Assembly: GCA_945965245.1 (NCBI GenBank)
Contig: CAMFNC010000240.1
Span: forward strand, 1-14,584
Direction: 5' to 3'
DNA from: an uncultured Porphyromonas sp.
GTDB lineage: Bacteria > Bacteroidota > Bacteroidia > Bacteroidales > Porphyromonadaceae
DNA length: 14,584 nt
Positions 6,921-14,174 of the stretch are shown here, piece by piece. The notes beneath the pieces are model-generated. The model was given only the letters and a program-made list of their open reading frames with translations. It had not been told where the DNA came from and did not search any database. Position numbers and translations under genes: made by a program. Positions within the stretch are counted from its first letter, which is position 1. The number at the start of each line of letters is the position of its first letter.

Positions 6921-8024
6921 ATGAAATCAGAGGAGTTAATGGAGGAGTGGGACGATCAGGAAGACTTGGATGAGGTCTCCTGCTCGGGTGGGGCTACTAG
7001 GTATGAAGCCGATGATAAAACATTGTATGAGCATTACCGCATTGTGGCAGACCCCAAACAATCTTTGATGCGTGTGGATAAGTTCCTGATGGAACACATG
7101 AATCACACTACGCGCAATCGTTTGCAGCAGGCAGCCGAAGCCGGTTATATCTTTGCAGGTGATAAGCCGGTAAAAAGTAATTATCGTGTGAAGCCGGGTG
7201 ATGTGATTACGTTGCGTCTGTGCCGTCCGCGAAATGAATTGGAAATTGTGCCCGAAGACATCCCTCTGAACGTTGTGTATGAAGTTGCTGCGCTACTGGT
7301 GGTGAATAAACCCGCCGGTTTGGTGGTTCATCCGGGTCACGGCAATTATACGGGCACCCTTGTCAATGCTCTGGCATATTACCTCCGTGACAATAAACAG
7401 TATGATCCTACTGACCCTCGATTGGGTTTGATACATCGAATAGATAAGGATACCAGCGGTCTATTAGTAGTGGCCAAAACGCCGGAAGCCAAATCGGAAT
7501 TAAGCAGACAGTTTTTTAATAAGACTACCACACGAACCTATCGGGCTTTGGTGTGGGGGCGGTTTGATGAGCCGGAAGGCACAATTCGAGGTAATATCGG
7601 GCGTGACCCCAAGGATCGTCTGATCATGAAAGTATATCCGTATGGTGGCGAGCAGGGTAAGGATGCGGTAACACATTTTACCTGTTTGGAAGAATTGACA
7701 TACGTAAGTTGGGTGGAATGCCGTTTAGAAACAGGACGCACTCACCAAATACGAGCACATATGAAGCACATCGGGCATCCGCTTTTTTCGGACGAACGCT
7801 ATGGTGGAAACATCATGTTGCGTGGCAATAATACCGGTTCGTATAAGCAGTTTATTAATAATTGCTTTGCCATTTGTGCACGGCAGGCTTTGCATGCCAA
7901 GACTTTGGGGTTTGTGCATCCGGTTACGGGCGAGACTATGAGTTTCGACTCCGAGTTGCCGGATGATTTGACCCAATTGTTGGATAAATGGCGTAAGTAT
8001 TCCATACAATTAGCAGACCGATAA
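6921..8024 (+). CDS. rluD: RluD-type 23S rRNA pseudouridine synthase
   Basis: This RluA/RluD-family pseudouridine synthase has 367 residues from the chosen ATG. An S4 RNA-binding domain (about 49-99, SLMRVDKFLMEHMNHTTRNRLQQ) precedes the catalytic domain. The HRIDKDTSGLLVVAKT motif holds the catalytic Asp (D175), and TGRTHQIRAHMKHIGHPLFSDERYGG is the conserved C-terminal signature. RluD modifies uridines in helix 69 of 23S rRNA; exact sites here are inferred from the family. The frame is open further upstream and could use GTG at 6864 or 6867, overlapping the end of the PASTA gene, or the later ATG at 6939 after GAGGAG. The acidic N-terminal segment is poorly conserved, so the start is uncertain. 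RluC or RluA specificity is the alternative. Confidence 0.88.
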   Translation: MKSEELMEEWDDQEDLDEVSCSGGATRYEADDKTLYEHYRIVADPKQSLMRVDKFLMEHMNHTTRNRLQQAAEAGYIFAGDKPVKSNYRVKPGDVITLRLCRPRNELEIVPEDIPLNVVYEVAALLVVNKPAGLVVHPGHGNYTGTLVNALAYYLRDNKQYDPTDPRLGLIHRIDKDTSGLLVVAKTPEAKSELSRQFFNKTTTRTYRALVWGRFDEPEGTIRGNIGRDPKDRLIMKVYPYGGEQGKDAVTHFTCLEELTYVSWVECRLETGRTHQIRAHMKHIGHPLFSDERYGGNIMLRGNNTGSYKQFINNCFAICARQALHAKTLGFVHPVTGETMSFDSELPDDLTQLLDKWRKYSIQLADR

Positions 8025-8040
8025 ATATTTATTGAAGAGT

Positions 8041-9039
8041 ATGCAGAAAAATCAAAAACTGAAAATAGCCGTGGTGGCAGGCGGATTTTCGAATGAGTAT
8101 CCTGTATCCATTCGTAGCGCACGGAGCATTCTGTCATGGTTGGATAGAAGTTTATATGAGCCGTATCTCGTGGTCATTACACGTGAAAGGCGATATGTGG
8201 AGATAGATGATAAGTCTTTTGATTTGAATCTGGATTGCTTTGGATTTAAGACGGGTATGGGTGATATGATACGCTTCGATTATGCATTTGTGACCATACA
8301 TGGTACGCCGGGAGAGGATGGCAAATTACAAGGCTATTTGGATTTGATGAATATTCCCTACAATACCGGAGGAGTACTTCAGGAGGCTCTGACATTCGAT
8401 AAATATGCATGCAATCATTTTCTATCTTCTTTCGAGGGAATTCGTGTGGCCAAATCCATACGTCTGCCTTCGACCGATAATCTTCCTTCGGAATTGGAAA
8501 TGGCAGATATGCTGGGTATGCCGGTCTTTGTGAAACCCAATGTGGGAGGATCCAGTTTGGGTACATTTCGCGTGGATAAACCTTCCGACCTAATGCCTGC
8601 CATAGAAAAAGCATTTGCCGAAGCTCCGTGTGTGATGGTAGAGTCCATGATTACGGGTACAGAGGTTACCTGTGGATGCTATCGGAACAGCAAAGGAGTT
8701 GCCGAGGCTCTGCCAGTAACCGAAGTGGTGACACACAATCAGTTTTTCGATTATGATGCCAAGTACAATGGGGCTGTGGAAGAAATCACTCCGGCTCGCA
8801 TCCCGGCTCATCAATTTGCTCACATTCAACGTCTGACGCAGGATATTTATGCGCATTTGGATACGCATGGTATTATTCGCGTGGATTATATTATTGAGGC
8901 GGACGGAATGCCCACACTTCTGGAGGTGAATACCACTCCGGGAATGACCGCCACGAGTTTCATCCCGCAGCAGGTACGTGCAGCGGGAATGGAAATGCCC
9001 GATTTGCTGACAGAAATTATTCAGCAAAGTTTCCTCTGA
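8041..9039 (+). CDS. ddl: D-alanine--D-alanine ligase
   Basis: This 332-residue ATP-grasp ligase makes the D-Ala-D-Ala dipeptide for the peptidoglycan pentapeptide. Visible are VAGGFSNEYPVS (12-23, with the conserved Glu E19 that binds the first D-Ala), HGTPGEDG (87-94), FVKPNVGGSS (163-172) for ATP binding, the omega-loop YDAKYNG (238-244), whose Tyr after Lys is the D-Ala-D-Ala rather than D-Ala-D-Lac signature, and LEVNTTPGMT (294-303) with the metal-binding Glu and Asn. The position often occupied by His or Arg after that Glu is Tyr, which looks benign. Start is ATG 8041 after GAAGAG; a TTG nine bases upstream is in frame. It follows rluD by 16 bases. Its terminal-dipeptide output joins the MurB pathway encoded downstream. 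Confidence 0.93.
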   Translation: MQKNQKLKIAVVAGGFSNEYPVSIRSARSILSWLDRSLYEPYLVVITRERRYVEIDDKSFDLNLDCFGFKTGMGDMIRFDYAFVTIHGTPGEDGKLQGYLDLMNIPYNTGGVLQEALTFDKYACNHFLSSFEGIRVAKSIRLPSTDNLPSELEMADMLGMPVFVKPNVGGSSLGTFRVDKPSDLMPAIEKAFAEAPCVMVESMITGTEVTCGCYRNSKGVAEALPVTEVVTHNQFFDYDAKYNGAVEEITPARIPAHQFAHIQRLTQDIYAHLDTHGIIRVDYIIEADGMPTLLEVNTTPGMTATSFIPQQVRAAGMEMPDLLTEIIQQSFL

Positions 9040-9070
9040 TTTCCCAAATTTATCTAAAAGTGCAAATGAC

Positions 9071-10234
9071 ATGATACCCAAGGAATTCGATAGTATCCGG
9101 CCGCTCAACGAACAGGAAGTTCCGGTGGCGATAGATGCTCTGCTGAAAAATCCGGTGATGCGTACCATTTACAAAATGTTGGAACTAAAACCGGAAGAGA
9201 TAAATAAGTTAGAAACCGTAGCACATTCTTGCACCAATGTGACGGATTTCAAAGAACGTATAGCAGCTTTATTTGTGTCGGTCGTGGCACGGCGAAGCAC
9301 TTTTTCTCTAACCATTTCCGGTCGTTCATTATTGGGCGGTGATATGCCTTTTACTTTTATTTCCAATCATCGCGATATTATATTGGACTCGGCTTTTCTG
9401 AATGTTCTGCTGCATCAGATTGGCTACCGAATGCCTCAGGTGGCAATTGGTGACAACCTCCTGTTGGAAAAATGGATAGAACAGGTGGTCAAACTGTGTG
9501 CTTGTTTTATTGTGCGCCGTAATCTGGAAGGGCGTGATGTGCTGTTGGCGGCCAAACAGTTGTCTGGCTATATGCACTACAATATCGATGCCGGCAATTC
9601 CCAATGGATTGCTCAGCGTGAGGGACGCGCCAAGGATAGCAATGACCGTACCCAACAGAGTGTATTGAAAATGCTGGCCATGCAAGGCGAAGGAGACATC
9701 AAAGAAAGACTTCGGCATCTGAATATCGTGCCGCTGGCTGTTTCGTATGAATACGACCCTTGCGATTATCTGAAAGCACGCGAAATGCAGTATAAGCGCG
9801 ACAATGGGAGTTACAAGAAGTCCGGAGCCGAGGATGCACTGAATATGCAAACGGGACTTTTGGGTTATAAAGGACGTGTACACTTTACGATAGCCGGCAA
9901 GTTGAATGATATTCTGGATCAAGTTCCGTCTCATTTGCCCAAACAGCAGCAGTACGAATTGATTGCCAAATTGATAGACCGCGAGATATTCAAGAGCTAT
10001 CGTTTATATCCCAATCACTATGTGGCTTTGGATTTGATGAACAATAGTGACCGATATAGTACGCATTATAGTCCAGATGAAAAACAATGTTTTATAGACT
10101 ATGTGATAGGCCAGGTAGCCAAGATAGAAATGGCCCCGGGTTATACGAAGGATATCCCTTTCCTATATGCTTGTATGATTAAGATGTATGCCAATCCGGC
10201 TTGGAATAAATTACAGGTAACCGGTATGAATTGA
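9071..10234 (+). CDS. PlsC-like glycerolipid acyltransferase family protein
   Basis: This 387-residue protein has the PlsC/LPLAT acyltransferase motifs. Motif I is NHRDIILD (99-106), the H(X4)D catalytic pair at H100 and D106. FIVRR (146-150) is motif II-like. QREGRAKDSNDRTQQ (182-196) is the EGR-type motif III that binds the acceptor phosphate, and IVPLAVSYEYDP (219-230) is motif IV. It has an N-terminal region of about 80 residues and a C-terminal region of about 150 residues beyond the core, so it is longer than the typical 240-residue PlsC. Bacteroidota carry related proteins annotated as 1-acylglycerol-3-phosphate or glycerol acyltransferase. The acceptor (lysophosphatidate, glycerol-3-phosphate or an amino-lipid) cannot be read here, so no symbol is assigned. 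It starts 31 bases after ddl and closes that gene group. Confidence 0.75.
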   Translation: MIPKEFDSIRPLNEQEVPVAIDALLKNPVMRTIYKMLELKPEEINKLETVAHSCTNVTDFKERIAALFVSVVARRSTFSLTISGRSLLGGDMPFTFISNHRDIILDSAFLNVLLHQIGYRMPQVAIGDNLLLEKWIEQVVKLCACFIVRRNLEGRDVLLAAKQLSGYMHYNIDAGNSQWIAQREGRAKDSNDRTQQSVLKMLAMQGEGDIKERLRHLNIVPLAVSYEYDPCDYLKAREMQYKRDNGSYKKSGAEDALNMQTGLLGYKGRVHFTIAGKLNDILDQVPSHLPKQQQYELIAKLIDREIFKSYRLYPNHYVALDLMNNSDRYSTHYSPDEKQCFIDYVIGQVAKIEMAPGYTKDIPFLYACMIKMYANPAWNKLQVTGMN

Positions 10235-10269
10235 TGCTCTTTGACAAGATAATATGGTAGGAAAAGGGC

Positions 10270-10295
10270 ATAATTACTAAGAATAATTATCTTTG
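10270..10295 (+). promoter_or_regulatory. Promoter with overlapping inverted repeat upstream of the SPOR lipoprotein gene
   Basis: TATCTTTG (10288-10295), followed by CG, is a strong match to the Bacteroidota -7 box TAnnTTTG. A perfect 7-bp inverted repeat, ATAATTA (10270-10276) and TAATTAT (10284-10290) with a seven-base spacer, runs into its first three bases, so a dimeric repressor could occlude it. No TTTG sits at the expected -33 position. The transcript would have a leader of roughly 80 bases. AAAGGAA at 10366-10372 is a plausible ribosome binding site. Confidence 0.6.
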
Positions 10296-10381
10296 CGAAT
10301 AAGACAGTTCTTTTTGGGATGTCCGAGTGGGATAAAACAAGAAGAGTGATATAGACAAACTAACTAAAGGAAATAAAGATT

Positions 10382-10864
10382 ATGAAGAAATTTGTAGTGG
10401 CTATTGCGGCCATGGGATTGTTAATTGCCGCACCGTCTTGTACACCGAAGAAAAGTGCTTATCGTCAAGCATTCGAACAAGCAAGACAACGTGAAATAGC
10501 TGCACAAGACGATGCAGTGGTAAAAGAAGAGCCCCCCGTGATGGTTTCCGAACCTGATCAACCCGCTAATGTATCGGTACGGAAAGAACGTTTGCAAACC
10601 GTTGAAGGTGAAAACGAAGGAAACTTGCGCCAATTTAGTGTGGTGGTAGGTAGTTTCCAAAATAAGGCCAATGCCAAAGCACTGAAAACCCGCATGACGT
10701 CTGAAGGTTATAGCTGTGTGCTGGCTCAGAATGAATTTGGTATGGTGCGTGTAATCGTGGCAAGCTATAATAGCTACAAAGAAGCTGCTGCTGCACGTGA
10801 TGCTGTGAAAGCACGCTATGCACCTGAATTTGCAGATGCTTGGTTGTTGGAAAGATCTTTTTAA
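10382..10864 (+). CDS. SPOR-domain lipoprotein
   Basis: This 160-residue protein has a signal peptide (MKKFVVAIAAMGLLIAAPSC) whose Cys20 fits a Bacteroidota-style lipobox, so it is probably a lipoprotein. A charged, low-complexity linker (about 21-80) with a Pro/Glu stretch follows. The SPOR domain is at about 83-160 (LRQFSVVVGSFQNKANAKAL ... VRVIVASYNSYKEAAAARDAVKA). SPOR domains bind denuded glycan strands at the division septum. The gene has its own promoter and its TAA overlaps the murB ATG, tying it to peptidoglycan synthesis. Whether it acts in division here is inferred from the domain. Confidence 0.88.
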   Translation: MKKFVVAIAAMGLLIAAPSCTPKKSAYRQAFEQARQREIAAQDDAVVKEEPPVMVSEPDQPANVSVRKERLQTVEGENEGNLRQFSVVVGSFQNKANAKALKTRMTSEGYSCVLAQNEFGMVRVIVASYNSYKEAAAARDAVKARYAPEFADAWLLERSF

Positions 10865-11880
10865 TGGACATTCAGCAAAACAAACTCCTCACTGAATATA
10901 ATACTTTCCACATTGCCACCACGGCACAGTGGTTTATCAGTTACCATTCTTTAGAGGATTTGCAGACACTTATTCGGGACGAATACTTCCAAGAGTGTCG
11001 TACACTATCTATTGGCGAGGGAAGCAATTTGCTTTTCCTCGCTAATTTTCATGGCATCATTCTCCATTCGGAGATAAATAATATCGAAGAAATTTCTCGA
11101 ACTTCCGAAAGTGTTGTTTTGCGCGTGGGGGCGGGCATGAAGTGGGATGACTTCGTGGCATATGCCGTGGAGCATGAGTATTACGGAATTGAAAACCTTT
11201 CGCTTATCCCCGGACAGGTAGGCTCTTCCGCTATACAGAATATCGGTGCATACGGTTCCGAGGCGTGTCAGGCTATCCGACGTGTGCATACCATCCACCG
11301 GCGAACCGGAGAATTGCGAGTGTTTGAATGCCAAGAATGTAATTATAGCTACCGGCACAGCATTTTCAAAGAACCGGAATATGCCGATTATATTGTTTGG
11401 GCTGTGGATTTTGAACTCAGTCTGATACCGACATTCAATTTTACTTACCGTGATTTGACTGAACGTTTCGGTTCTTGTGCAGAGAAACCTTCTTTGGCAG
11501 AAGTGCGCCGTACGGTGATAGATATTCGCAATGCCAAATTGCCGGATCCGAATGTTATGGGTAATGCCGGTAGTTTCTTTATGAATCCGATTGTGAATTG
11601 CGAAATGTTCGAAGCCTTGCAAAAGCAATATCCCGATATGCCTCATTATTCGCTTAGCGATGGTCGGGAAAAGATACCTGCCGGATGGTTGATAGACAGA
11701 TGCGGGCTCAAAGGTTATCGCACCGAACATGCCGGAGTGTATGAAAAACAAGCTCTGGTTTTGGTGAATTTGGGAGGAGCTACCGGTACGGATATAGCCC
11801 AACTGGCAGAATATGTGCAGGAGCAAGTTCGAATTCAATTCGGCATCGATATTTATCCCGAAGTTCGCTATATCAGTTAG
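10864..11880 (+). CDS. murB: UDP-N-acetylenolpyruvoylglucosamine reductase MurB
   Basis: This 338-residue FAD-dependent enzyme reduces UDP-GlcNAc-enolpyruvate to UDP-MurNAc with NADPH. Landmarks are SIGEGSNLLF (FAD pyrophosphate loop, about 49-58), IPGQVGSSAIQNIGAYG (115-131), YSYRHSIFK (161-169), the proton-donor Ser in GSFFMNP (S237) and the catalytic Glu near the C-terminus in YPEVRYIS (E333). The Tyr-containing loop around 161-169 and overall length fit a type I MurB. The ATG at 10864 shares its first base with the last base of the preceding TAA (TAATG), a termination-reinitiation overlap, and gives the N-terminus MDIQQNKLLTEYNTF expected of the family. The frame is open 24 bases further upstream, but that part overlaps the SPOR gene. 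Confidence 0.95.
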   Translation: MDIQQNKLLTEYNTFHIATTAQWFISYHSLEDLQTLIRDEYFQECRTLSIGEGSNLLFLANFHGIILHSEINNIEEISRTSESVVLRVGAGMKWDDFVAYAVEHEYYGIENLSLIPGQVGSSAIQNIGAYGSEACQAIRRVHTIHRRTGELRVFECQECNYSYRHSIFKEPEYADYIVWAVDFELSLIPTFNFTYRDLTERFGSCAEKPSLAEVRRTVIDIRNAKLPDPNVMGNAGSFFMNPIVNCEMFEALQKQYPDMPHYSLSDGREKIPAGWLIDRCGLKGYRTEHAGVYEKQALVLVNLGGATGTDIAQLAEYVQEQVRIQFGIDIYPEVRYIS

Positions 11881-11924
11881 TTCATTTCATAAAAAATCTC
11901 TGAACTGTTTTTTTGAGCATAAAG

Positions 11925-13439
11925 ATGGATTCTAATGTAAATCCCCTGCGACTTATTATATTAGGTTCCGGTACCAGCACCGGCATTCCGGAGGTGGGAT
12001 GCGGATGTGAAGTATGCATGAGTCGGGATGTACGTGATAAACGCCTTCGCTGTTCGTCGCTGATGATTACTCCGGCAGGCAAGCGTATTCTAATTGACTG
12101 CGGACCGGATTTCAGGCAACAAGCTCTTCGCATGGGGCTTGATTATTTGGATGCCATTCTCTTGACCCATGAACATTATGACCATATCGGAGGATTGGAT
12201 GATCTGCGCACGATTGCATGGCAGCGTGAGATACCCATATACGCCGAGGCTAATGTGATAGAATCCATAAAAAAAAGACTGCATTATTATTTCCGACCCA
12301 ATCCTTATTTGGGCACTCCGCGATTGATTTTGAATGAAATTCATCCCGATGCGCCTTTTCAGGTGGAAGATGTGAAAATTTGCCCCATTCGCGTTATGCA
12401 CGGCAAGCTGCCTATTTTGGGATTTCGTGTGGGTGACCTTACCTATATTACTGACCTCAAAACCATTGAGCTGGAAGAAATACGCAAGTTTGCCGATACG
12501 CGTGTATTGATTATGAACGGTTTGCGTGTCATTAAACCGCATCCCACACATCAATCATTCCGGGAGGCAGAAGAGTTTGTGCTCTGTCACTTGCGGCCGG
12601 ATGTGCAGTGTTTCTATACACACCTCTCGCATCATGCACCGCTGCATGAAATCATGGAGCAAACCTTACCCGAAGGACAGAAGCCTGCTTATGATGGCAT
12701 GGAAATATTAGTTTCTGAAGACAATATCATTTCGCAAGATTATCAACCTGAATGTTTGCCGATGAAATACGAGGATTGGGGCTTGATCAGATATGTCGAT
12801 GCTTTGGAGCGCCAACATCAGTATTTTTCAGAAGCTTTGGCAGCCAAACAGAGCAAAATGCCGGTATCTAATCGTTTTATTTTGTGCGAGCACCATCCTG
12901 TAATTACATTAGGTCTGCATGCCAAGGCGCAGAATCTTTTGGTCAATGAAACAAGTTTGAAGGCACGTGGAGTGGATTTATTTCACATCGAACGAGGTGG
13001 GGATGTTACTTATCATGCGCCGGGTCAGTTGGTTGGCTATCCCATTATTGACTTGGAGAAATTCCATTTGAGCCTCAAAGGTTATATTCATTTCATTGAA
13101 CAAGGCATCATAGACCTATTGCTCAAGTACGATATTAAGGCCGAACGCAAAGATGGTGCCACAGGCGTTTGGATAGATGTCGGTTTGCCGGGTAAAGAAC
13201 GGAAGATTTGCGCCATTGGAGTTAAGAGTTCGCGTTATGTGACCATGCACGGATTTGCCCTCAATGTGACCACCGATTTATCCGGATTTAATTTGATTAA
13301 TCCATGCGGTTTCGTGGGTGGACGTACCACTTCTATCCAATTGGAATGCAATTATCCCATTGATATGAATGTAGTTATCGGACAACTGACCGATATTTAC
13401 ACCAAAATGTTTCGCAATCTTTTAAACCTTTCCATTTAA
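11925..13439 (+). CDS. Fusion protein: PhnP-like MBL-fold hydrolase plus LipB octanoyltransferase
   Basis: One uninterrupted 504-residue frame carries two complete enzymes. Residues about 1-262 are an MBL-fold hydrolase resembling PhnP: a Cys cluster GCGCEVC (C26, C28, C31, PhnP structural-zinc type), the HEHYDH metal motif (H82, H84, D86, H87), H159 (VMHGK), D177 (ITDLK) and THLSHH (232-237). After a linker of about 18 residues, 280-504 is LipB: RGGDVTYHAPGQ (357-368), the catalytic Lys in RKICAIGVKSS (K427) and the catalytic Cys in INPCG (C461). LipB moves octanoyl from octanoyl-ACP to lipoyl domains of dehydrogenase complexes. The MBL substrate is unknown (cyclic phosphodiester or thioester are guesses). 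An in-frame ATG at 12762 sits where stand-alone LipB starts, so separate LipB could also be made. Start ATG 11925 is preferred; TTG 11913 is possible. Confidence 0.88.
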   Translation: MDSNVNPLRLIILGSGTSTGIPEVGCGCEVCMSRDVRDKRLRCSSLMITPAGKRILIDCGPDFRQQALRMGLDYLDAILLTHEHYDHIGGLDDLRTIAWQREIPIYAEANVIESIKKRLHYYFRPNPYLGTPRLILNEIHPDAPFQVEDVKICPIRVMHGKLPILGFRVGDLTYITDLKTIELEEIRKFADTRVLIMNGLRVIKPHPTHQSFREAEEFVLCHLRPDVQCFYTHLSHHAPLHEIMEQTLPEGQKPAYDGMEILVSEDNIISQDYQPECLPMKYEDWGLIRYVDALERQHQYFSEALAAKQSKMPVSNRFILCEHHPVITLGLHAKAQNLLVNETSLKARGVDLFHIERGGDVTYHAPGQLVGYPIIDLEKFHLSLKGYIHFIEQGIIDLLLKYDIKAERKDGATGVWIDVGLPGKERKICAIGVKSSRYVTMHGFALNVTTDLSGFNLINPCGFVGGRTTSIQLECNYPIDMNVVIGQLTDIYTKMFRNLLNLSI

Positions 13440-13454
13440 TTCTTTGATATTCAG

Positions 13455-14132
13455 ATGAACCGAAAGTTTTTACTCGCTATTTTTCTTGCTTTTGTTGGCT
13501 CTGCATTGTTGGCTCAAAGCAATGCTAATCCCAGAGTGAAGGTAGAGACCAATTGTGGCTCTTTTGTACTCGAATTGTATAATGAAACACCGCTGCATCG
13601 CGATAATTTTCTGCAATTGGTGCGCAGCCGATCCTATGATGGCGTGCACTTTCACCGTATCGTTCCCGGGTTTGTGGTGCAAGGAGGTAATCTGATGACC
13701 CGAAATGCACGCAAGGGAATGGATATGCGCGAAGATACCTTGACACGTACCGTGCCGGCGGAAATCATGCCCGAGAAATATTTTCATGTGCGTGGTTCAC
13801 TCTGTGCAGCCCGTGAATCCGATGATACCAATCCCACAAAAGCCTCCAGTGGCAGCCAGTTTTATATTGTGACCGGAACCTATTACACCGATTTTGATTT
13901 GCAAGCCATGACTGAAAAGTATGGCAAAACCTTTAGCGAAGCCCAGAAAGATGCCTATAAAATCCAAGGTGGTACACCGCATTTGGATGGGGGATACACC
14001 GTGTATGGTCGGGTGATTTCGGGTTGGAAAACCATTCAAAAAATAGAGCAGCGTGAAACCGATGATAAGGAACAGCCACTCAAACCGGTGATTATTCGTT
14101 CCATGCGCATCATACCGGAGGGCAAACGCTGA
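13455..14132 (+). CDS. Secreted cyclophilin-type peptidyl-prolyl cis-trans isomerase
   Basis: This 225-residue cyclophilin has an N-terminal signal peptide (about 1-20, MNRKFLLAIFLAFVGSALLA, cleavage near LLA-QS), so it acts in the periplasm or beyond. The catalytic FHRIVPGFVVQGG (66-78, with the active-site Arg R68) and SGSQFYIVTG (132-141) identify the fold. An insertion of about 40 residues (about 142-180, YYTDFDLQAMTEKYGKTFSE...) separates SGSQFYI from the YTVYGRVISGW segment (181-191) and makes it longer than E. coli PpiA; I recall similar insertions in Bacteroidota cyclophilins. It follows the MBL-LipB gene by 15 bases. Folding of exported proteins is inferred from the family; clients are unknown. 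Confidence 0.9.
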   Translation: MNRKFLLAIFLAFVGSALLAQSNANPRVKVETNCGSFVLELYNETPLHRDNFLQLVRSRSYDGVHFHRIVPGFVVQGGNLMTRNARKGMDMREDTLTRTVPAEIMPEKYFHVRGSLCAARESDDTNPTKASSGSQFYIVTGTYYTDFDLQAMTEKYGKTFSEAQKDAYKIQGGTPHLDGGYTVYGRVISGWKTIQKIEQRETDDKEQPLKPVIIRSMRIIPEGKR

Positions 14133-14174
14133 TATCATCCTCTTTTTATTTTATTGTAATTTACTCTCCCCGTA

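Noticed and set aside
8021..8032. Palindrome ATAAATATTTAT at the rluD-ddl junction
   Set aside because: Short AT-only palindromes are expected by chance in AT-rich gaps. It overlaps the rluD stop codon and lacks any promoter box.
9329..9934. Minus-strand open frame (201 codons) opposite the acyltransferase
   Set aside because: The + strand carries all LPLAT motifs in order. The antisense product has no family features.
11005..11838. Long minus-strand open frame (277 codons) opposite murB
   Set aside because: murB on the + strand is unmistakable, and the antisense translation resembles no family. It is a shadow produced by codon bias.
11908..11914. T-run after murB as a terminator
   Set aside because: Seven Ts precede the MBL-LipB start, but no stem precedes them, so no terminator is called.
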